Source: JBOZRQ01 sp050789255 (GTDB lineage Bacteria > Bacillota > Sulfobacillia > Symbiobacteriales > Symbiobacteriaceae). From it: a stretch of DNA of 64,000 nucleotides. The stretch covers positions 1-64,000 of the forward strand of contig JBOZRQ010000055.1 in assembly GCA_050789255.1 (NCBI GenBank), read 5' to 3'. Below are positions 36,873 to 45,397 of the stretch, piece by piece (the stretch's first letter is position 1; every line of letters starts with the position of its first letter). The position numbers and the translations under genes were made by a program. Below the pieces are notes generated by a model. The model made no database searches and had not been told where the DNA came from. It saw only the letters and a list, made by a program, of their open reading frames with translations.

Positions 36873-37973
36873 GTGAAAAGACTCCTGGGGATCCTGCTAA
36901 TTGTAGCTTCGCTGGTTACAGTCGGCCCCGCAACGGCTTCTGCCGCCACGGTTGAAGAGCGTCTCGCCGCACTTGAGCAGCGCGTCGTTCAACTTGAGCG
37001 TGCCCTCAGTCTCACAAAGCTGGATGTGCCAGGTCTGGTCAAGCTTGCGGCCCCCTCTGTCGTAAGCATTTATATGGTCGATGATACCGATGATGTGCTC
37101 AGTCAGGGAACGGGGTTCATTGTGTCTAAGGAAGGCATGATCTTCACCAATGCTCATGTCATCAACAAATCCGGCACCATTAAAGTTAAGCTGAATTCCG
37201 GCACCGTCGTCCAAGGGCAGATGTGGCTTATCGACCCGTTCCTCGATCTCGGTGTGATCGACATCCCCGGGACCTCGCACCCCGCTCTGACACTCGTCGA
37301 CACGAAGCCCCAGGTGGGCGACCCCGTCGTCGTAATCGGCAACGCTTGGGGCTACAGCAATTCCGTAACCACTGGGGTTGTCAGTGGTGTTGACCGACCG
37401 GACCCGTACCACTCGTACCACTATCCGTCGCTCCAAACAGATGCGGCCATCAATCATGGAAACAGCGGCGGCCCTATCCTCAACGCGCAGGGCCAAGTCA
37501 TCGCGATGGCAACCTGGGCCGAACTCAAGGACGAGACCGAGGGAATCGCCTTTGGCATTCCCGGCGACCAGATCTGGGCGCAGCTCCGGAAGCTCGACGA
37601 CAAGCGTGGAATCGTCCGTCCCTGGCTGGGAATCTCCGCTCAGGAGCCGTACTGGGCAAGGGGCGGCCTCCCCAACTCCCTCGGCCTCATGGTGACCGGT
37701 GTTCACCCCAAGGGAACGGCTTTTGCCGCTGGGATAAAGCCCTATGATTTCATCCAGAAGCTGAACGGCGTTGCGATCAACTACCTCATGGACTTCCGCA
37801 GGGAGCTGGACAACTTCAAACCCGGGGACACCGTCACGCTGACGATCACTCGGCAAAACAGTTCGGGAAGGTACGTCGCCCAGGATGTAAAGGTGCGACT
37901 GGGTGAGTACAGTCTTCTTTCCACAATCCAAATACCGGTTGAGTACGAACCCAGGACGGATGACGTTTATTGA
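36873..37973 (+). CDS. Secreted HtrA-like serine protease with PDZ domain
   Basis: This 366-residue protein has a signal peptide (KRLLGILLIVASLVTVGPA-TASAA) and a short coiled coil (VEERLAALEQRVVQLERAL). The trypsin-like S1C domain follows, with the catalytic triad in TNAHV (His near 92), LDLGVIDI (Asp near 125) and NHGNSGGPI (Ser near 198). A C-terminal PDZ domain comes last (LMVTGVHPKGTAFAAGIKPYDF). It should degrade or sense misfolded proteins outside the membrane. Most Firmicute HtrA proteins keep a membrane anchor; here the signal looks cleavable. The GTG start is chosen because GGAGGG lies 7 bases upstream and it places the Lys-Arg directly before the hydrophobic core. Confidence 0.9.
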   Translation: MKRLLGILLIVASLVTVGPATASAATVEERLAALEQRVVQLERALSLTKLDVPGLVKLAAPSVVSIYMVDDTDDVLSQGTGFIVSKEGMIFTNAHVINKSGTIKVKLNSGTVVQGQMWLIDPFLDLGVIDIPGTSHPALTLVDTKPQVGDPVVVIGNAWGYSNSVTTGVVSGVDRPDPYHSYHYPSLQTDAAINHGNSGGPILNAQGQVIAMATWAELKDETEGIAFGIPGDQIWAQLRKLDDKRGIVRPWLGISAQEPYWARGGLPNSLGLMVTGVHPKGTAFAAGIKPYDFIQKLNGVAINYLMDFRRELDNFKPGDTVTLTITRQNSSGRYVAQDVKVRLGEYSLLSTIQIPVEYEPRTDDVY

Positions 37974-37983
37974 GGCCACATGA

Positions 37984-38016
37984 GAAGAGGACCGCCCCAT
38001 GGTGGCGGTCCTCTTC
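37984..38016. terminator. Bidirectional terminator
   Basis: GAAGAGGACCGCC and GGCGGTCCTCTTC form a 13-bp perfect stem with a 7-base loop, between two convergent genes. T runs are short. Confidence 0.8.
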
Positions 38017-38026
38017 CTGTCAGAAT

Positions 38027-38860
38027 CTAGTTGCCAGTGGCCGGAGCGGTGTGAGCGCCGGAGAGCCCACGGTACTCATCAACCAGAGCCATGTAGCCGG
38101 TCATGGCGTTCATGTACTCCTTGGAGCCCAGGGCGGCTTTGGCTGCAGCCTCGATGGCGGTAGCGTTGGTGCTGGCATCGGTGGCGAGCTTGACGTAGGG
38201 ATCGAGCGCAGCGTTGTTCATCTTCTTCAGGGTGTCGGCCATCTTGGCGAGCTCCTTGCCCTTGGCGGTCAGGGCGGCGGTGTCGGCGCTGCCGCTCTCC
38301 ACCCAGCGGGCGGCCTCATAGAGGTAGGAGGTCATGGTCTCCAGCCCCTTCTTGACCTCGGCGGCCTGGGTGGTGTCCTTCATGTTGGCCACCGTGATCG
38401 CCTCGGGCATCTGGTTGATGGAGACCTTCGTCACGAAGGGGCTCGTGACGTCGGCAGCCACACGAGTCTTCGCATCAACTGCCTCATCGGCGTTCATGAA
38501 CAGACCGGCGTAAACCTTGTACAGGCCGTCAGCGCTCTTGGCAACCAGGGCGTTCTCACCCTTGCCGGACAGGGTCGTGGCCAGCTTCTGCGCACTGGCC
38601 TGGGACCGGAAGGCGCCAACCTGGACCAGGTGCAGGTCAAAGCTGCCGGGGTTGCCTACTGCAACGTGGTCGCCACTACCGTTGTCCACAATGACCCCGT
38701 TGCCACCCAGGTCGGTGCCTGCGGTGTCGCCCTTCCATACGTTGTTGAGCCAAGTCCCCGCATACCAGGCGCCCACCAGAGCCAGGATGGTGGCCAGAAT
38801 GAAACCGCCGCCCCACCGATCCTTCATTTTCTGTTGCGCAGAACGACCAAAACGATGCAT
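38027..38860 (-). CDS. SPOR-domain membrane protein in the SpoIIB position
   Basis: This 277-residue protein has a short cytoplasmic tail and one transmembrane helix (GGGFILATILALVGAWYAGTW). A SPOR domain covers about residues 75-150 (LHLVQVGAFRSQASAQKLAT, then YKVYAGLFMNADEA), followed by an alpha-helical C-terminal region. SPOR domains bind denuded septal peptidoglycan. In Bacillus the SPOR protein SpoIIB lies between folC/comC and maf; this gene lies between folC and maf on the same strand, so it may be a SpoIIB counterpart (inference from position and domain). The ATG has GGAGGGGA upstream. Confidence 0.87.
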   Translation of the reverse strand: MHRFGRSAQQKMKDRWGGGFILATILALVGAWYAGTWLNNVWKGDTAGTDLGGNGVIVDNGSGDHVAVGNPGSFDLHLVQVGAFRSQASAQKLATTLSGKGENALVAKSADGLYKVYAGLFMNADEAVDAKTRVAADVTSPFVTKVSINQMPEAITVANMKDTTQAAEVKKGLETMTSYLYEAARWVESGSADTAALTAKGKELAKMADTLKKMNNAALDPYVKLATDASTNATAIEAAAKAALGSKEYMNAMTGYMALVDEYRGLSGAHTAPATGN

Positions 38861-39003
38861 GACTGTCCCCTCCGCATTACGATTTGAGGTCGTCTCGCCG
38901 GTGGGACGGCACGCACCTGACCCAGGCCATGGGTCCGGGGTTCAGACGCCGTTCCGCTCCTAGCGAGCATTTCCATCACATCGTTATGCGGACAAAGTAC
39001 CGG

Positions 39004-40299
39004 TTATGCAGACTCCGTTATGCAATCTAGCTGCAAGCGTGCAGGTCCCACTGTATAAAAGGAGCCGGTAATTAATACCAGGTCCTCAGGACCACTCGCC
39101 GCAAGGGCTGCAGCCATTCCCTCCCCGATTGAGCCGGCCACCGTGGCCTGGCTGCCCAGCTCAAGACAGAGCTTTGCCAGGTCAACAGCCTGCAGGGCCC
39201 GTGGGCTCTCCGGAGTCACCGCCCAAACCCGGGTCGCAAGCCGGAGCAGCGGGGCGACCATCTCGTGGACATTCTTGTCCGCCAGGGCGCCCACCACCAG
39301 ATGGACCCGGCGCCCGGGAAAGTAGTCGGCCATCGCCTCAGCCAGGGCCTGACACTTGGCCGGGTTGTGGGCAGCATCCAGCACGACCGTGGGCTGGCCC
39401 GGTCGGACCTCAAAGCGGCCTGGCCAATTCACAGTGGCAAAGCCAGCACGGATCTGGTCCTCGGTGAGCCCGCACAGCTCCAGTACCCGCAGGGCCACAG
39501 CAGCGTTGGCCGCCTGATGACGGCCCAGCAAGGACAGTTCCACATCGCGGTACCAGCCCCGGGCGCCGAGCAGGTGGGCCACCTGCCCCCGCAGCCCGTG
39601 CGACACCACCACTGCATCCTCCGCTCCGACCTCCACCAGCACCGAATCGTTGCTCAGCGCCTCCTGCCGGATTACCTCCAGGGCGCCGGCGTGATCGGTT
39701 CCCGTCACGCACGGCACCGCAGGCTTGATGATGCCCGCCTTCTCCCAGGCGATCTTCTCATGGGTGGCGCCCAGCCAGTCGGTGTGGTCCAGCCCAATGT
39801 TGGTGATGCAGGTGACCGCAGCGTTGTCGATGGCGTTGGTGGCATCGTACCGGCCGCCCACTCCCACCTCCAGCACCAGCCAGTCCAGGTTCTGACGGGC
39901 AAAGTACATAAAGGCGAGCACGGTGGTTACCTCGAACTCCGTTGGCTGCTCGTGCCCCTCCGCCACCATCGCCTCCAGGTGCGGCTGAATCTCGCTGACC
40001 AGGGCGGCCAGGTCCGCCTCGGCCATGTTGACCCGGTTGACCTGGTACCGCTCGGTGAAGGACTCCAGGGCCGGCGAGGTATAGAGCCCCACCCGGTACC
40101 CCGCCGCCCGCAGCCCAGACTCAATCATGGCGGAGACGCTGCCCTTGCCGCTGGTGCCGGTCACGTGGATGATCCGCCCCGAGCGCCGGTCGGGGCGCCC
40201 CACCCGGCGCAGGAGCTCGACCGTACGGTCGAGCCCCAGCTTCACACCCAGCCTCTGCAGCGAATGCAGGTAGGCTCTTGCTTGTTCGTAGGTCAACAT
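39004..40299 (-). CDS. folC: Folylpolyglutamate / dihydrofolate synthase
   Basis: This 431-residue Mur-ligase-family enzyme adds glutamate to folates using ATP. The P-loop is HVTGTSGKGSVSAMI, followed by GLYTSPALESFTERYQVN, the Mur signature VGGRYDATNAIDNAAVTCIT, and a C-terminal domain with VLDAAHNPAKCQAL. The ATG overlaps the valS stop (TGATG), giving tight translational coupling. The valS-folC pair is conserved in Firmicutes. Confidence 0.96.
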   Translation of the reverse strand: MLTYEQARAYLHSLQRLGVKLGLDRTVELLRRVGRPDRRSGRIIHVTGTSGKGSVSAMIESGLRAAGYRVGLYTSPALESFTERYQVNRVNMAEADLAALVSEIQPHLEAMVAEGHEQPTEFEVTTVLAFMYFARQNLDWLVLEVGVGGRYDATNAIDNAAVTCITNIGLDHTDWLGATHEKIAWEKAGIIKPAVPCVTGTDHAGALEVIRQEALSNDSVLVEVGAEDAVVVSHGLRGQVAHLLGARGWYRDVELSLLGRHQAANAAVALRVLELCGLTEDQIRAGFATVNWPGRFEVRPGQPTVVLDAAHNPAKCQALAEAMADYFPGRRVHLVVGALADKNVHEMVAPLLRLATRVWAVTPESPRALQAVDLAKLCLELGSQATVAGSIGEGMAAALAASGPEDLVLITGSFYTVGPARLQLDCITESA

Positions 40300-43028
40300 C
40301 ACAGCTTCTTGAGCATCTCAAGGCGGCTGTTCAGGCCGGCCAGCTTCTCCTCGAGAGCGGCGACCTCGGCCCGGGTCTCCTCGATCACCTCGGGCTTGGC
40401 CTTGGCCAGGAAGCCCTGGTTGTTCAGCTTACCCGTCAGCTTGGCGTGCTCAGCCTCGGCGGCCTTGGCCTCCTTGGCCAGGCGCTCGATCTCCTTGGGC
40501 ACATCGATCAGCCCGCCGATCGGCACGTAGACCTGGACGCCGGCCAGCATGGCCGTGGCGGAGTTGGCGGGCGGGGTACTCCCGGCCTCCTGAATGCTCA
40601 GGCTGGCGGTCTTGCCCAGGCCCTCGATGAAGGCCCGGCCCTCCTCCAGCAGCGTCATCGAGTCCCGGGAGGAGCCGATCAGCACGGCGTCGATCTTGCT
40701 GTGCTCGCCGAGGCGGAACTCCGCCCGGATCGAGCGCAGCGCCTTGATGGTATCCACGATCAGCCCCATGCGGGACGCGGCCTCGGCGTCCTCCCAGCCG
40801 GCCAGCGGCTCGGGATAGCGGGCCAGGGAGATGGTGGGCTCCAGGTTGGTCTGGCCGGACTGCGCAGCGATCGCCGGAGCGATCTCCACCGGCTGGGACT
40901 GGGCGGGCAGCTTCTGCCAGATCGCCTCGGTGATGAAGGGCATGAACGGGTGCAGCAGCCGCAAGGTGCCCTCAAGCACGAGCGCAAGTGTCTCCTGGGC
41001 GGCGGTGCGGCTGGCATCCTCCTTGTTGTAGAGGCGGCCCTTCACCAGTTCGATATACCAGTCGCAGAACTCGCTCCAGATGAAGTCGTAGATCGCCCGG
41101 GCGGCTTCGCCGTACTGGTACTCGCCCAGAAGGCGGTTCACGTCTTTGACGGTCTCGTTAAAGCGGTGCATGATCCAGCGGTCGGTCAGGTTGTAGCTCT
41201 CCGCGCAGATTGGCTCGCTGGAGTCCCAGTCCTCCAGGTTCATCAGCACGAAGCGGCTGGCGTTCCAGAGCTTGTTGGCGAAGTTGCGGGCGGCCTCCAC
41301 CTTGTCCCAGTGGAAGCGGGTGTCGTTGCCCGGAGTGGTGCCGGTCAGCAGCATGAAGCGCAGGGCGTCGGTGCCGTACTTGTCGATCACGTCGAGCGGG
41401 TCGACGCCATTGCCCAGGTTCTTGGAGAACTTGCGGCCCTGGGAGTCCCGAATCAGGCCGTGCAGCACCACCGTGTCGAACGGGATCTTGCCGGTCAGCT
41501 CCAGGCCGCTGAAGATCATGCGGGCCACCCAGAAGAACAGGATGTCGTAGCCCGTGATCAGCACGTTGTTGGGATAGAAGAAGTCCAGGTCGGGGGTCTT
41601 GTCGGGCCAGCCCAGGGTCGAGAAGGGCCACAGCGCCGACGAGAACCAGGTGTCGAGGGCGTCCTCTTCCTGGCGGAGCTTCTGGCTGCCGCAGTGCGAG
41701 CACTGGGTGGGATCCTCGTTCTCCACCGTCATGCCGCCGCAGTCGTCGCAGTTCCACACGGGGATTCGGTGGCCCCACCAGATTTGCCGGGAGATGCACC
41801 AGTCCTGGATGTTCTCCATCCAGTGCAGGTAGACCTTAGTGAAGCGCTCCGGCACGATCTTGATCTCGCCGGACTCCACGGCCTTGGCGGCGGGAGCAGC
41901 CAGCGGCGCCATCTTCACGTACCATTGCCGGGAGATCAGGGGCTCCACCACGGAGCCGCAGCGGTCGCAGCAGCCCACGTTGTTCTTGTGGGGCTCAATC
42001 TTGACCAGCCAGCCCTGCTCCTCGGCGTCCGCCACGATCTGCTTACGGCAGGCGTAGCGGTCCATGCCGGCGTACTTGCCGCCGGCCGCCGTGATCTCGC
42101 CCTTGAGGCCGATCACCTGCGGCGCCTCCAGGTTATGACGCAGGCCCATCTCGTAGTCGTTCGGATCGTGGAACGGCGTCACCTTGACGCAGCCCGTGCC
42201 GAACTCCTTCTCCACGTAGGAGTCAGCGATGATCGGAATCTCCTTGCCCGTGGCGGGGTGCATGAGCATCTTGCCCACCAGGTGCTGGTACCGCTCATCC
42301 TCGGGGTTCACGGCCACGGCGGTATCGCCGAGCATGGTCTCCGGGCGGGTGGTGGCCACCTCGATATAGCCCGAGCCATCCACCAGCGGGTAGCGGAAGT
42401 GCCAGAGGCTGCTGTCCTTCTCCTCGTAGACCACTTCAATATCCGACAGGGCGGTCTGGTCCTTGGGGCACCAGTTCACAATGCGGGTGCCCTTGTAGAT
42501 GAGCCCCTTCTTGTACAGCTGCACGAAGAAGGCCCGCACCGCCTTGGAGCGCTGCTCGTCGTAAGTGAACGCCTCCCGGCTCCAATCGCAGGAGACGCCG
42601 AGCTTGCGCAGCTGCCCGTTGATGGTGCTGTTGTACTTCTCCTTCCACTCCCAGACCTTGGCCACGAACTTCTCACGGCCAAGCTCATGCCGGGAGGGAC
42701 CGCCGGCCTTGCGCAGGTCATCCTCCACGCGCACCTGGGTGGCCAGGCCGGCGTGGTCGGTGCCGGGCATATACAGGGTCGGATAGCCCTGCATGCGCTT
42801 CCAGCGGATCAGCACGTCGATCATGGTGTTGTTCAGGGCGTGGCCCATGTGCAGGGCGCCGGTCACGTTGGGCGGGGGAATCATGATGGTGAATGGCTGC
42901 TTGCCTTCGACAATGGGGGCCTGGTAGAACTTGTTCTCGGTCCAGTACGCGTAGTACTGGTCCTCCACCAGCTTCGGGTCGTACTTCGATGCCAGTTCGG
43001 TGCCTGCGGCCTTCTGCTCTTCGGACAT
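40299..43028 (-). CDS. valS: Valyl-tRNA synthetase
   Basis: This 909-residue class I synthetase charges tRNA-Val. The HIGH-type motif is PPPNVTGALHMGHAL. A zinc-ribbon insertion CDDCGG...CSHCGS lies ahead of DALDTWFSSALWP. The KMSKS-type loop reads GRKFSKNLGNG, a variant of the usual sequence. A C-terminal coiled coil (IERLAKEAKAAEAEHAKL) matches the tRNA-binding arm. ATG 43028 has GAGGGGGA upstream and gives the typical MSEEQ-like start. The frame reads back into the T-box terminator, which is not part of the protein. It is regulated by the T-box. Confidence 0.97.
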   Translation of the reverse strand: MSEEQKAAGTELASKYDPKLVEDQYYAYWTENKFYQAPIVEGKQPFTIMIPPPNVTGALHMGHALNNTMIDVLIRWKRMQGYPTLYMPGTDHAGLATQVRVEDDLRKAGGPSRHELGREKFVAKVWEWKEKYNSTINGQLRKLGVSCDWSREAFTYDEQRSKAVRAFFVQLYKKGLIYKGTRIVNWCPKDQTALSDIEVVYEEKDSSLWHFRYPLVDGSGYIEVATTRPETMLGDTAVAVNPEDERYQHLVGKMLMHPATGKEIPIIADSYVEKEFGTGCVKVTPFHDPNDYEMGLRHNLEAPQVIGLKGEITAAGGKYAGMDRYACRKQIVADAEEQGWLVKIEPHKNNVGCCDRCGSVVEPLISRQWYVKMAPLAAPAAKAVESGEIKIVPERFTKVYLHWMENIQDWCISRQIWWGHRIPVWNCDDCGGMTVENEDPTQCSHCGSQKLRQEEDALDTWFSSALWPFSTLGWPDKTPDLDFFYPNNVLITGYDILFFWVARMIFSGLELTGKIPFDTVVLHGLIRDSQGRKFSKNLGNGVDPLDVIDKYGTDALRFMLLTGTTPGNDTRFHWDKVEAARNFANKLWNASRFVLMNLEDWDSSEPICAESYNLTDRWIMHRFNETVKDVNRLLGEYQYGEAARAIYDFIWSEFCDWYIELVKGRLYNKEDASRTAAQETLALVLEGTLRLLHPFMPFITEAIWQKLPAQSQPVEIAPAIAAQSGQTNLEPTISLARYPEPLAGWEDAEAASRMGLIVDTIKALRSIRAEFRLGEHSKIDAVLIGSSRDSMTLLEEGRAFIEGLGKTASLSIQEAGSTPPANSATAMLAGVQVYVPIGGLIDVPKEIERLAKEAKAAEAEHAKLTGKLNNQGFLAKAKPEVIEETRAEVAALEEKLAGLNSRLEMLKKL

Positions 43029-43045
43029 GGTGTCGGTCCCCCTCA

Positions 43046-43300
43046 AAAAATAAAACCCCGGCTGCGTCCTATAAGGACGAGCCGGGGCTCGCGGTACCAC
43101 CTTACTTCCCACGCCGTTTGAGGATCGGCGTGGACTCTCACTCTCGCTGTAACGGGCGGGGCCCGGCGCCCCCTAGCAGCCGTGGCTGTTCAGGGGAGCG
43201 GCTTCGGCGGCGACTTCACCCCTGCCTGTTCAGGAACCCTTCCACCCAGTGGGGTTCCCTCGCTGTGAACGGCTATGGAGCTACTCCTCCGCGTCAACGC
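43046..43300 (-). ncRNA. T-box riboswitch controlling valS
   Basis: On the minus strand the leader starts with a GACGCGGAGGAGTAG-type stem I base and has an AGCGAG and GGGTGGAA distal region. A specifier-loop candidate GUC (43212-43214), a valine codon, follows GUGAA. It then has the T-box sequence AAGGTGGTACCGCG (43090-43103). The intrinsic terminator follows: CCCCGGC/GCCGGGG outer stem, GTCCT/AGGAC inner stem, and a T-rich tail ending just before the valS ribosome binding site. Uncharged tRNA-Val should favour the antiterminator and turn on valS-folC. Confidence 0.95.
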
Positions 43301-43322
43301 CTTTTAAACCTTGTATAAGCCC

Positions 43323-43351
43323 ATGATATTCCGCAGACGAACGCTTGTCAA
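43323..43351 (-). promoter_or_regulatory. Promoter of the valS T-box leader
   Basis: A consensus TTGACA, a 17-base spacer and TATCAT lie immediately upstream of the T-box leader. Confidence 0.75.
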
Positions 43352-43352
43352 C

Positions 43353-43898
43353 TTAGCCTGCGTTCGCCTGCACCGACTGCGGCTTGCGGAATTCGTGGGC
43401 CAACATGCGGAGGAGCACCTGGTCCAGGTAGCGGTCGCCCGCCCAGTAGAAGTCGTCGCGGCGGCCTTCCACCTTGAAGCCGGCAGTTTCGTAAACCTTC
43501 TTGAGCCGCTCGTTCTCGCCCACCAGGGAGGCGCCCAGGCGCTGCATGTTCAGTACCCGGAAGGCATACCCGGCAGCGACCCGCAGGGCATCTTCCTCAA
43601 AGCCTCGGCCGCGATAGTCTGGCTCGCCGATCATGAGGGTGACCTCGGCGTGGCGATGGACCCAGTCAATGCCGTGGATTTGCAGCAGGCCAATATTCCG
43701 GCCGTCGGTCGTTTCGATGGCCATGTACTGCGAGCCGTTCTCGCGCTGGTCGATGCTCTTTTCGAGTTCCTTTCGGTTGCGCAGGTGCGGAATGGTCAGG
43801 GATGAGACCAGCCCGTCCAGCTCGTTGACCCAACGCTGCATACGTTCAATGTCGGTAGATTCCAGGGCGCGTAGCCGCACCTTCTCGCCATATAGCAC
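43353..43898 (-). CDS. GNAT acetyltransferase, RimJ/RimL type
   Basis: This 181-residue protein has the RimL-like GNAT pattern: KVRLRALESTDIERMQRWVN at the start, then VTLMIGEPDYRGRGFEEDAL for acetyl-CoA binding and YETAGFKVEGRRDDFYW near the end. Such enzymes acetylate protein N-termini, small molecules or antibiotics; the substrate is unknown. The GTG start follows GGAGGAGACAGC. It shares general architecture with the adjacent upstream acetyltransferase, so the two may be ancient duplicates. Confidence 0.88.
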   Translation of the reverse strand: MLYGEKVRLRALESTDIERMQRWVNELDGLVSSLTIPHLRNRKELEKSIDQRENGSQYMAIETTDGRNIGLLQIHGIDWVHRHAEVTLMIGEPDYRGRGFEEDALRVAAGYAFRVLNMQRLGASLVGENERLKKVYETAGFKVEGRRDDFYWAGDRYLDQVLLRMLAHEFRKPQSVQANAG

Positions 43899-43991
43899 CG
43901 CTGTCTCCTCCTCTGCCTTCCGCTCGGAGCTAAAACATCTCCTACTAAGAAAACGTACGAGGAGCCGCAGGGGTTCGCGGTGCCGCGCAAA

Positions 43992-44579
43992 TTAGGCAGG
44001 CTGAATCTCGTTCCGGCGATGCCACCGCTCCCGGGTCAGGTTCATCAGCAACACTGGCGAGGGGTCGCCCCGGCGGCTGCTCGGCTCCAAGATCGCTTGG
44101 CGGCGGAAGCCTGCCCGCAGGTAAACATGGATCGCCCGGGCGTTCGACGTAAAGACCCGCAGGTAAGCCTCCCGCAGGTTCAGGTCACCAAACGTGTGCT
44201 GCAGAAGCAGGTTGAAGGCATCCGTTCCGTAGCCGTGGCCCCAATACTCCTTGTTGCCAATGCAGATACGGAGCTCGGTCGACCCGGTGCGCCAGTTCAG
44301 CTGGGCGAGCTCCACCTCGCCGATCAGCTTCCCTTCCAGGGTCTCAATGGCCAAGGCGCGGCTGGCCTGACCGCTCCGCACCGACTTGTACCAGTCGTCA
44401 ACCGACTGCTCCGCAAACCGCCGCCCCATTAGTGCGATGATGTCGGGATCCTCATCCCATGCCAGGAGCACCGGCAGATCTGCCTCGGCGATCGGCCTGA
44501 GCATGGTCAGCGAGCCGATGTGCGTGTGTAACGTCGGCTTGCCCTTCGCTTTTGATTCCGTTCGCTGTTCGATCGCCAT
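43992..44579 (-). CDS. GNAT acetyltransferase, RimJ/RimL type
   Basis: This 195-residue protein has an unstructured N-terminus of about 25 residues and then a GNAT domain: LTMLRPIAEADLPVLLAWD, ICIGNKEYWGHGYGTDAFNL and VYLRAGFRRQAIL. The GHGYGTDA loop is the acetyl-CoA pyrophosphate site. The ATG start is clear but has no strong ribosome binding site. It lies between the MarR regulator and the second GNAT gene on the same strand. Confidence 0.87.
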   Translation of the reverse strand: MAIEQRTESKAKGKPTLHTHIGSLTMLRPIAEADLPVLLAWDEDPDIIALMGRRFAEQSVDDWYKSVRSGQASRALAIETLEGKLIGEVELAQLNWRTGSTELRICIGNKEYWGHGYGTDAFNLLLQHTFGDLNLREAYLRVFTSNARAIHVYLRAGFRRQAILEPSSRRGDPSPVLLMNLTRERWHRRNEIQPA

Positions 44580-44681
44580 GCACGCCCTCGAGTTTGATTT
44601 AGGTGTTTCGGTTCTTTCCCGGCACCTTGATTTCGACGGTGGCTGTGCTCATCCTCTAGGGAATTCGAGGCGCGAACGGCA

Positions 44682-44721
44682 AAGGATGCGGGCAGCACCG
44701 CTGTCAGCAGGCCGCCCGCAT
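44682..44721 (-). terminator. Terminator of the marR-type gene
   Basis: GATGCGGGC and GCCCGCATC form the outer stem, with further GC pairing inside, followed on the minus strand by CTTTG. Confidence 0.7.
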
Positions 44722-44726
44722 CGCTG

Positions 44727-45188
44727 TTAATCCTTAAGTTCTCGGTACATGCGCACCAGCAAGTCGATCATCTCTTCCCGCTGACGCTTGTCCCAAACAT
44801 GGGATAGATTGGCCATCTCCTGGGCGAGCTCAGAGCTGATTTCACTGACGCTCGCGCCCTTTTGAGTGAGCCTGACGGTGATCACCCGCCGGTCTTCCTG
44901 ACTGCGTTCACGTTCCAGCCAGCCATCGCGCTCCAACCGGTCCACGATCCCCGTTACGTTCCCTCGGCTGCAGTTCAGGTGCTCGCTGAGTCCTCCCAGC
45001 GTGGCATCCTGCTCATTGACGGCGGCGAGCAGTAACTGGTACTGCGGCATGGTCAGTCCATATCGATTGCTGAGAAATTTGTCGCACCGCTTACCGACGA
45101 GATCGGAGATGAGTTGAAGCAGCGGCAGCACCCGATCCGGCTGGGCAGATTCCAGAGCCGTTACCTGGGCCTGTTCCACCTTGTTCAT
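44727..45188 (-). CDS. MarR-family transcriptional regulator
   Basis: This 153-residue winged-helix protein has the MarR pattern: LTMPQYQLLLAAVNEQDATL, LNCSRGNVTGIVDRLERDGW as recognition helix, and the wing ERSQEDRRVITVRLTQKG. MarR proteins act as dimers and usually repress their own gene and neighbouring efflux or detoxification genes until a ligand binds. The ATG is preceded by GAGAGGTGG, rather close. A separate promoter and terminator make it monocistronic. Confidence 0.93.
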   Translation of the reverse strand: MNKVEQAQVTALESAQPDRVLPLLQLISDLVGKRCDKFLSNRYGLTMPQYQLLLAAVNEQDATLGGLSEHLNCSRGNVTGIVDRLERDGWLERERSQEDRRVITVRLTQKGASVSEISSELAQEMANLSHVWDKRQREEMIDLLVRMYRELKD

Positions 45189-45267
45189 CCACCTCTCACT
45201 AGGTTTTCAAGTAAAGATTGGTATTTTTCCCGATGAGGACCAACCTCTACCAAAACTATCCAAGTTC

Positions 45268-45297
45268 ATTATAGGGGATACTGGAAGAAATCGTCAA
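45268..45297 (-). promoter_or_regulatory. Promoter of the marR-type gene
   Basis: TTGACG, an 18-base spacer and a perfect TATAAT lie about 80 bases upstream of the start. Confidence 0.75.
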
Positions 45298-45361
45298 TCC
45301 ATTTTGTTGAAAACTTTGCGGGGGCTGGGTATTCAGTCGGGCATGCTTAACCGCACAGAAA

Positions 45362-45389
45362 GACCGGGGCAGCCAAAACCGCCCCGGTC
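45362..45389 (-). terminator. Terminator of the D-Ala-D-Ala-ligase-like gene
   Basis: GACCGGGGC and GCCCCGGTC form a 9-bp stem followed on the minus strand by TTTCTG. Confidence 0.85.
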
Positions 45390-45397
45390 GCCTACCT

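Noticed and set aside
38983..39023. Three copies of GTTATGC at the end of folC
   Set aside because: Only 7 bases, irregular spacing, and one copy is within coding sequence. Probably chance.
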